19,685 nt of DNA from positions 1 through 19,685 of the forward strand of contig JAHECE010000005.1 in NCBI GenBank assembly GCA_024641895.1, written 5' to 3'. This document shows positions 14,792-19,685 of this stretch, in pieces. The notes below the pieces were generated by a model, which worked only from the letters and a program-made list of their open reading frames with translations, did no database searches and was not told the DNA's origin. Each line of letters begins with the position of its first letter. Positions within the stretch are counted from its first letter, which is position 1. The translations under genes were made by a program, and so were the position numbers. Source of the stretch: Actinomycetales bacterium (GTDB taxonomy: Bacteria; Actinomycetota; Actinomycetes; Actinomycetales; JAHECE01).

Positions 14792-17164
14792 CTAGTGCGG
14801 GCCTGCCTCGCTACGCGCCTCGTCCGATCGGGAACCATCGGCGCTCTCGCGGTCCGGGACCCCGCCGTTCAGGCCTGCCTGGGCCCGCATGCCTCTCATC
14901 CAGTTGGCGCTGAGCGCCACCAGGAGGGGCACCGCCAGAGAGACGCCGATCGCGGGGATCACGATCCCCGAGTCGTTGAGGGCGAACCCGAGCGCCAGCA
15001 CCACGCCGAGCGTGGTGAGCCCTGCACCGAGCATCGGCGAGGCCTCCCCGAGCAGGCGCAGCGGCGCGCCGCCCGAGAGCCAGTTGTACGGCCCGCCGTC
15101 GGGTGCGTTGGCAGCCGAGCGGATCGGCCGAAGCAGCACGAGCACGACCAGTGCGATGCCGCCGAGCGCGAGCACGGTGAGCCACGTTCCGCCGAGGTTG
15201 GAAAGGTTCTGGTCCAGCTTGCGACTCACGACGTCCCAGAGGCCGCCGTCGAGCACCGTGTCGATGAACCGACCGAGGTGGGTGCGCTGCGCGGGCGGGC
15301 GCAACCAGTCGAGCAGGGCGAAGCCGATGACGACGACGACGCCGGCGGCGAGCACCCCGGCCACGCGCAGCACAGTGATCCGGATGCCGAGGGCCATGAG
15401 CGCGAACAGGGTGAAGCCCACCACGAGGACGGGCGGCCCGCCGAAGTCGCTGCCGAGGCCCGGGGCGCCGTCGAGGATCGTGACGAAGAGGCCGATCCCG
15501 CCGATCAGCGCTGCCGCCGACCGACGGCGTCCAGCCCGCACGAACGGGTCGCTGGTGACGGCCGCGACCAGGACGCTGGCGGTCGCTAGCAGTGCGAAGG
15601 CCTGGTTGTTGAGGCCGAAGAACCGCCCGGCCACGGTCGGCGGGGCGCCCATGAGCGCGGACACCTGGAGCTTCCCGCCGGTCGCGGCGTCGTAGCAGAG
15701 CACGGCCATGGTGAGCCCGGCCACGACGGCGATCGGCGCGGTCGTGGAGCGGCCCCACCGCGGCCACATCGTCACCGTGGTGATCACGCCGATGATCAGG
15801 ACGACGAGGCCGAGAAGTGCCCACCCGGGTGCGTCTGCCCGCCACCACGGCAGGGCGTTCGCCAGGTACGACGCCACCGGGATCGAGGCGATGCTCACGC
15901 CCGCTCCGCTGAGCACGGTCAGCACCGTCTGGGGGTCGATCGGCGCCCGCGTGCGCAGGCGGGTGATCATCCGGCCGTTCAAGCCCATGGACACGAGCAG
16001 GTAGAACCCGAGGTTGATGAAGACCAGCGCCAGGAAGAACGGCGGGATCAGCGGCTGGATCGATATCGCGTGCCGCTCGATGTCCAGCACGGCGGCCAGC
16101 GGCTCGACCGAGGAGCCCACCGCGACCGCCTGGACGGGTGCCCCCACCGTCGAGCCGGGCGGCACGAGGCTCGTCAGGTCCAGCCCCTCGAGGATGGACG
16201 GCGTCAGGTCGGTGGTCTGGAAGATGCCGTCCTGGCGCGTGGAGAGGGAGCCGAGGAGCGAGGACTCGAAGTCGGGGGTCCCGGCCAGGATTGCGGGCCC
16301 GGACGCGGCGGCGAGCTGAAGCCGCGGTGCTCGCCCGGAGTCGGCCAGCGAGGCGATGAGGACCGTCGTGGGCCCGGTCCGGGCCTCCACGGCGGCCAGG
16401 ACCGCGGCCAGCCGCTCGTCCACCGCGGTGACCTGCTCCGCGCGGGTGACGTCGTCCGCCGGCACGTCCCCCGGGGTGCCCAGCGGGCGCACGGTGGTCG
16501 CCTTTCCGGGATCCCGGACCGTGCCGACGTCGACGACGACGAGGCTGACCTCTGCGAGTGCCTGCGTCACCGCTCGCTGGAGATCCTCGGGTGTCTCGGG
16601 CAGCGGCGCGTGGTCTCCTACCGGCACGCCGTCAGGTCCCGCGAGGGCGATCGCGGCACCCGGGCCGAAGCCCGCTCCGCCGAGCCCGCCGGAACGGACC
16701 GCCGAACCGAGCGTCCCGAGCTCCGCACCGTAGGTGGACGTCTCCGCGGCCGCCGTGAAGTCGTCCCAGCCGGGCACCACGCCGTCGGCGCCCGGCTCTT
16801 CGAGGGTGCGGCACCGGCCGTCGTCGCTCGGTGCGTCGGCGGCGCGCTTGCCGGCGGAGACCGCGAGCCAGCCGTCGGCGGGGCACGCGAGCCGCCGGAC
16901 GCTGCGGACCGCGAGGTTCCCGAGGGAGGCTTCCTGGCTGAGTCGCCACAGGGTGGGTGTCCCGAGCTGGGTGACGTCGTCCCAGCGCAGTCCCGTCGTT
17001 CCGACCAGGACGACGGCACGGTCGTCAGTGGCCGCACGGGCGGCGCCGGTCGACAACGAGCCGGCGAGAACGGCGAGGACCAGCACGAGGATCGCCGTCG
17101 CCGTCAGCCGCCGGGACGGTCGGTGCCGGAGTGAGGGCCCGAGCCGGGTGTGGTGGTGCGGCAC
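14792..17164 (-). CDS. Large polytopic membrane protein with degenerate alkaline-phosphatase-like ectodomain
   Basis: 790 aa. Residues 21-38 are a signal helix, with possible cleavage after ARA (44). Residues about 46-370 are an extracytoplasmic domain whose layout (AVVLVGTTGLRWDDV; TPTLWRLSQEASLGNLAVRSV; TTVLIASLADSGRA; IFQTTDLTPSILEGL) resembles the alkaline phosphatase superfamily, but the usual DG and SDHG metal ligands are replaced (VGTTG, SLADSG). About ten or eleven membrane helices follow (from 376), with polar motifs GRFFGLNNQAFALL (513-526), PGLGSDFGGPP (568-578) and FALNDSGIVIP (727-737) that may form a membrane site. The C-terminus is a charged tail. Function unknown; a cell-envelope role is inferred. 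Start GTG 17164 lies 7 nt after TAGACT; upstream in-frame sequence overlaps the pheA promoter. Confidence 0.78.
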   Translation of the reverse strand: MPHHHTRLGPSLRHRPSRRLTATAILVLVLAVLAGSLSTGAARAATDDRAVVLVGTTGLRWDDVTQLGTPTLWRLSQEASLGNLAVRSVRRLACPADGWLAVSAGKRAADAPSDDGRCRTLEEPGADGVVPGWDDFTAAAETSTYGAELGTLGSAVRSGGLGGAGFGPGAAIALAGPDGVPVGDHAPLPETPEDLQRAVTQALAEVSLVVVDVGTVRDPGKATTVRPLGTPGDVPADDVTRAEQVTAVDERLAAVLAAVEARTGPTTVLIASLADSGRAPRLQLAAASGPAILAGTPDFESSLLGSLSTRQDGIFQTTDLTPSILEGLDLTSLVPPGSTVGAPVQAVAVGSSVEPLAAVLDIERHAISIQPLIPPFFLALVFINLGFYLLVSMGLNGRMITRLRTRAPIDPQTVLTVLSGAGVSIASIPVASYLANALPWWRADAPGWALLGLVVLIIGVITTVTMWPRWGRSTTAPIAVVAGLTMAVLCYDAATGGKLQVSALMGAPPTVAGRFFGLNNQAFALLATASVLVAAVTSDPFVRAGRRRSAAALIGGIGLFVTILDGAPGLGSDFGGPPVLVVGFTLFALMALGIRITVLRVAGVLAAGVVVVIGFALLDWLRPPAQRTHLGRFIDTVLDGGLWDVVSRKLDQNLSNLGGTWLTVLALGGIALVVLVLLRPIRSAANAPDGGPYNWLSGGAPLRLLGEASPMLGAGLTTLGVVLALGFALNDSGIVIPAIGVSLAVPLLVALSANWMRGMRAQAGLNGGVPDRESADGSRSDEARSEAGPH

Positions 17165-17171
17165 TTTGTCG

Positions 17172-17177
17172 AGTCTA
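17172..17177 (-). promoter_or_regulatory. -10 box for a leaderless membrane-protein transcript
   Basis: TAGACT on the minus strand, then 7 nt (CGACAAA), then GTG at 17164. This places the transcript start at the start codon. Only 9 bp separate it from the divergent pheA -10 box. Confidence 0.6.
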
Positions 17178-17186
17178 CGGGCGCAG

Positions 17187-17192
17187 TAGGCT
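17187..17192 (+). promoter_or_regulatory. Probable -10 box of pheA
   Basis: TAGGCT, predicting a start near 17199 and a 35-nt leader with GAGAG 10 nt before the pheA ATG. Its -35 region would fall on the start codon of the divergent membrane-protein gene. Confidence 0.45.
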
Positions 17193-17234
17193 CGGTCGGC
17201 GGCAGACCCACCCACCTCAGAGAGCGGTGCGCCG

Positions 17235-18242
17235 ATGACCGACGCGGTGACGACCGAGCACCCGGCACGCCTGCGGTACGCCTACCTCGGGCCGGCGGGC
17301 ACCTTCACCGAGGCAGCGCTGCTCCAGGTCGCAGACCCGGCGAGCGCCGACTTCATTCCTCAGGTCGACGTCGTCTCGGCGATCGAGGCGGTTCGTGCGG
17401 GCTCGGCCGACCTCGCGGTCGTCGCGATCGAGAGCACGGTCGAGGGGGGCGTGACCGCGACGCTGGACGCTCTCGCGGTCGGGGACTCCCTGGTGCTGCT
17501 GCGGGAGATGTTGGTGCCGGTCAGCTTCACGCTCGCAGGTCCTCCGGGATCGCGACTCGCCGACGTCCGCCGCATCTCGGCGCACCCGCACGCCTGGGTG
17601 CAGTGCCGGCGCTGGCTCGCCGCGACCCTGCCATCGGTCGTGCACGTGCCCGCGACGTCGAACACGGCGCCGGCAGCCCTGATCGCCGAGCGCGCGGCAC
17701 AACACGGCGGCGACGCCGAGGGCGCGGCCCCGCTGGGCTTCGACGCGGCCCTCGTGCCGCCGAGCGCCGTCCGGACCTACGGCCTCGAAGCCCTGGCCGA
17801 GGGGATCGAGGACAACGCCAACGCCGTCACGCGGTTCGTCCTCGTGGGACGCCCCGGCCCGATCCCCGAGCGCACGGGGGCGGACAAGACGACGCTCATG
17901 GTTCACCTGTCGAGCGACCGGGCCGGGGCGCTCCTGGAGATGCTGGAGCAGTTCGCCACCCGCGGGGTCAACCTGTCGCGTATCGAGTCGCGGCCCATCG
18001 GCGACTCCCTGGGGCGGTACTCCTTCTCGATCGACGCCGACGGGCACGTGGACGACGAGCGGGTGGCGGCTGCCCTGATGGGCCTGCACCGGGTCTGCCC
18101 CCAGGTGCGGTTCCTCGGGTCCTACCCGCGCGTGGACGGACTCCCGGCCGACGTGCGACCGGGCACCTTCGACGAGGACTTCCTGGCGGCCCGGACCTGG
18201 GTCCAGGGGCTGCGGGGCGGCCGCCCGCCGAGCTCGGACTGA
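17235..18242 (+). CDS. pheA: Prephenate dehydratase
   Basis: Converts prephenate to phenylpyruvate, the committed step to phenylalanine; monofunctional (no chorismate mutase domain), 335 aa. Catalytic periplasmic-binding-like domain: YLGPAGTFTE (17-26), AIESTVEGGV (65-73), VPATSNTAPAA (138-148) and NANAVTRFVLVG with the essential T199-R-F. C-terminal ACT domain from about 218 with GALLE (231-235) and RIESRP (249-254), the phenylalanine-binding regulatory motifs, so feedback inhibition is expected. ATG 17235 is the first in-frame start; GAGAG at 17220-17224 is a weak ribosome site. It is divergent from the 790-aa membrane protein and convergent with the lipid kinase, 43 bp between stops without an obvious hairpin. 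Confidence 0.96.
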   Translation: MTDAVTTEHPARLRYAYLGPAGTFTEAALLQVADPASADFIPQVDVVSAIEAVRAGSADLAVVAIESTVEGGVTATLDALAVGDSLVLLREMLVPVSFTLAGPPGSRLADVRRISAHPHAWVQCRRWLAATLPSVVHVPATSNTAPAALIAERAAQHGGDAEGAAPLGFDAALVPPSAVRTYGLEALAEGIEDNANAVTRFVLVGRPGPIPERTGADKTTLMVHLSSDRAGALLEMLEQFATRGVNLSRIESRPIGDSLGRYSFSIDADGHVDDERVAAALMGLHRVCPQVRFLGSYPRVDGLPADVRPGTFDEDFLAARTWVQGLRGGRPPSSD

Positions 18243-18285
18243 GGCTCGCGGCCCCTCGGGCGCGGCGTCGGGCGTGCCGGCGGTC

Positions 18286-19401
18286 TCAGCGCGTCCGGAC
18301 GTGCAGTGCTCCCGGCCGGACGCAGACGTGCACCCGCACGGCGTCGCCGACCAGGTCGCCGTCGACCTGGACGGGTTCAGGCGTCTCGGAGTGGACCTCG
18401 ATGTCCTGGCCCCGCCAGAACTCGATCGAGCCCGGGCTGGCCGGCAGCTCACGCCGGAAGCCGACGCCTTGCAGCACCACCTTGCCGAACAGGGACGCCC
18501 AGCCGAAGACGCCTCCCTTGGTGTCGATGCCCGCGATGTCGAGCACGCCGTCGTCGAGCTCGGCATCCGGGAGCAGCACGATCCCGCCCGGGAGGCGCCC
18601 GCAGTTGGCGAAGAGCAGGCTCCGCAGCCGGTGGTGCGACTGCACGCCGTCGAGTGTCATCCTCACGCGGAGGGGCCGTCCGTGCAGGTGCCGCGCGCCC
18701 GCGACGAAGTACGCGAGCCACCCGACCCGCTTCTTGAGCTCGTTGTCCGCACCAGCGACCATCGCCGCGTCGAAGCCGAGACCGGCCATGACGAGGAAGC
18801 AGTGCTCCTTGGCACCGGCGCCGCCCACTGCTGAGTCACTGGGCGCCGACGGTTCGCCCGACTCGCCCTCGGCCCTGAGGTAGCCGACGTCGATCGCGTG
18901 GTCCCGGCCCGTGAGGGCGACGACGACCAGCGCCCGGGGGTCGCCCATGGGCAGGTCCAGGTTCCGGGCCAGCAGGTTGCCGGTGCCCATGGGGATCAGT
19001 CCCATCGGCACCCGGCCGCCCGAGAGGGCGTCTGCGACGGCGCGGACGGTCCCGTCGCCACCGGCGGCCACGATGACCGACGCTCCGTCGGCGACCGCCT
19101 GGCGAGCCTGGCCGTGGCCCGGGTCCTCCTTGGTGGTCTCGTACCAGAGCGGGGCCTCGAGGCCGTGCAGGGCCGCCGTCTCCACCGCGATCTGCCGCAG
19201 CGCCGCAGGATCGGGCACCTTGATCGGGTTGATGATGAACGCGGGTGGGCCGGTGGGGGCCTCCTCGCTCGCGCTCGGGACCATCAGCGGCTTGGCGCCC
19301 TGGCGCGCCTCGGCCAGTCGCCGCAGCAGGACGATGCCGACGATGAAGGCGCTGATCGCCAGCACGAAGGCGGCGATGCTGACCCATTCCTCCCACGTCA
19401 T
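18286..19401 (-). CDS. Diacylglycerol/lipid kinase family protein, membrane-anchored
   Basis: 371-aa lipid kinase of the DAGK catalytic family (DgkB/YegS/LCB5 type), phosphorylating diacylglycerol or a similar lipid with ATP at the inner face of the membrane. Residues 9-27 form one membrane helix (AAFVLAISAFIVGIVLL). The kinase domain starts at INPIK (57-61), with nucleotide-binding GGDGTVRAV (114-122), PMGTGNLLARNL (137-148) and LGFDAAMVAG; the C-terminal beta domain includes LLPDAELDDGVLDI and QVDGDL. A 20-residue Gly/Ala/Ser insert (EGESGEPSAPSDSAVGGAGA) lies between strands. The start ATG 19401 has GGAG 8 nt upstream and overlaps the stop of a possible 11-codon ORF. Next to serS, divergent. 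Confidence 0.92.
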   Translation of the reverse strand: MTWEEWVSIAAFVLAISAFIVGIVLLRRLAEARQGAKPLMVPSASEEAPTGPPAFIINPIKVPDPAALRQIAVETAALHGLEAPLWYETTKEDPGHGQARQAVADGASVIVAAGGDGTVRAVADALSGGRVPMGLIPMGTGNLLARNLDLPMGDPRALVVVALTGRDHAIDVGYLRAEGESGEPSAPSDSAVGGAGAKEHCFLVMAGLGFDAAMVAGADNELKKRVGWLAYFVAGARHLHGRPLRVRMTLDGVQSHHRLRSLLFANCGRLPGGIVLLPDAELDDGVLDIAGIDTKGGVFGWASLFGKVVLQGVGFRRELPASPGSIEFWRGQDIEVHSETPEPVQVDGDLVGDAVRVHVCVRPGALHVRTR

Positions 19402-19433
19402 CGGACAGACTCCGGGACGAGGTCAGGGCACAT
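19398..19433 (-). CDS. Possible leaderless 11-codon ORF before the lipid kinase
   Basis: ATG at 19433 encodes MCPDLVPESVR; the stop TGA (19400-19398) overlaps the kinase ATG (19401-19399) as ATGA. TACCGT lies exactly 7 nt before the ATG, the same spacing as other leaderless starts here. The kinase has its own GGAG inside this small ORF, so coupling may be partial. Chance cannot be excluded; expression is inferred only from signals. Confidence 0.35.
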   Translation of the reverse strand: MCPDLVPESVR

Positions 19434-19440
19434 GGGGTAG

Positions 19441-19446
19441 ACGGTA
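19441..19446 (-). promoter_or_regulatory. Candidate -10 box of the lipid kinase gene
   Basis: TACCGT on the minus strand; predicted start at 19433, the A of a small ORF, giving a 32-nt leader to the kinase start codon. Confidence 0.45.
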
Positions 19447-19525
19447 TCTCCCCAGGTGGTCGGCCCGCACGGTGCCGAGGCCGTCGCCCAGCCGCTCTGC
19501 CACACCCGGTCCGACGGCGGACCGC

Positions 19526-19531
19526 TAGTCT
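19526..19531 (+). promoter_or_regulatory. -10 box for a leaderless serS transcript
   Basis: TAGTCT, then 6 nt, then GTG at 19538. No conventional Shine-Dalgarno in the 15 nt before the start (only GGGG directly adjacent). Confidence 0.55.
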
Positions 19532-19537
19532 CGGGGC

Positions 19538-19685
19538 GTGATCGACCTGAAGGCCCTACGTGAGGACCCCGACGTCGTCCGGCGCAGCCAGCGGGACCGC
19601 GGTGCGGATCCCGGCGTCGTCGAGGCGCTCCTGGCGGCGGACGAGCAGCGCCGGGGCAGCCTGGTCGCGTTCGAGCAGCTGCGGG
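19538..19685 (+). CDS. serS: Seryl-tRNA synthetase, N-terminal part (runs off right edge)
   Basis: Charges tRNA-Ser with serine. Only the first 49 codons are present. The sequence begins VIDLKALREDPDVVRRSQRD (initiator read as Met), the typical start of SerRS, followed by RGADPGVVEALLAADEQRRGSLVAFEQL, the first helix of the antiparallel coiled-coil tRNA-binding arm. GTG start at 19538, chosen because the family N-terminus is M-I-D-L-K-x-L-R and because a TAGTCT box lies 6 nt upstream. Divergent from the lipid kinase gene. The catalytic core lies outside the window. Confidence 0.92.
   Translation, partial: MIDLKALREDPDVVRRSQRDRGADPGVVEALLAADEQRRGSLVAFEQLR

Noticed and set aside
14783..14792. 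10-bp palindrome GCGGCGCCGC between the convergent GT2 and membrane-protein stops as a terminator
   Set aside because: It has no loop and no U-tract, and overlaps the stop codon of the minus-strand gene; unlikely to form a useful hairpin.

Overview
The window is GC-rich, with strong G/C preference at third codon positions. The gene set (SAM riboswitch with metF-metE, DUF5926/SEC-C protein, prephenate dehydratase, single-domain lipid kinase next to serS, alpha-glucose phosphoglucomutase, NERD-helicase) and TANNNT-7-nt-RTG start signals point to a high-GC actinobacterium. Micrococcales (Cellulomonas-like) is my best guess, from gene content only. I see no tRNA, rRNA, CRISPR array, insertion sequence or phage gene. 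The region reads as chromosomal core with one sugar-metabolism locus at the left.

Layout. (1) 1-3969: a carbohydrate locus with a ROK-family repressor cut by the left edge (minus), a divergent cytoplasmic GH13 glycosidase, an unrecognised 143-aa protein (minus), and a short GH68/GH32-like beta-propeller glycosidase. A palindrome between the ROK and GH13 genes is a good candidate ROK operator. (2) 4049-7526: the methionine operon, with a promoter, a SAM-I type riboswitch, a 16-codon leader ORF whose Shine-Dalgarno overlaps the closing helix of the aptamer, then metF and metE. The leader ORF stop overlaps the metF start (ATGA). (3) 7742-10870: a YtxH-like small protein, a NERD-helicase lacking the usual nuclease lysine, and a translationally coupled ferritin-VIT1 fusion (MbfA-like iron exporter). 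(4) 10966-14777: pgm (minus), divergent from a DUF5926/SEC-C gene, followed by a GT2 glycosyltransferase. (5) 14792-19685: a large 790-aa membrane protein with a degenerate alkaline-phosphatase-like ectodomain (minus), divergent pheA, a membrane-anchored diacylglycerol/lipid kinase (minus), and the first 49 codons of serS at the right edge.

The most interesting signals are regulatory rather than a new protein system. Two tiny ORFs end in an ATGA overlap with the gene they precede, metF (riboswitch-gated) and the lipid kinase (apparently leaderless). Several genes start exactly 7 nt after a TANNNT box, which is the signature of leaderless transcripts. The pheA and membrane-protein promoters are packed so tightly that they should exclude each other. 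On the protein side, the NERD Lys-to-Ala change, the minimal intracellular GH68-like enzyme and the phosphatase-like domain without metal ligands deserve a second look.
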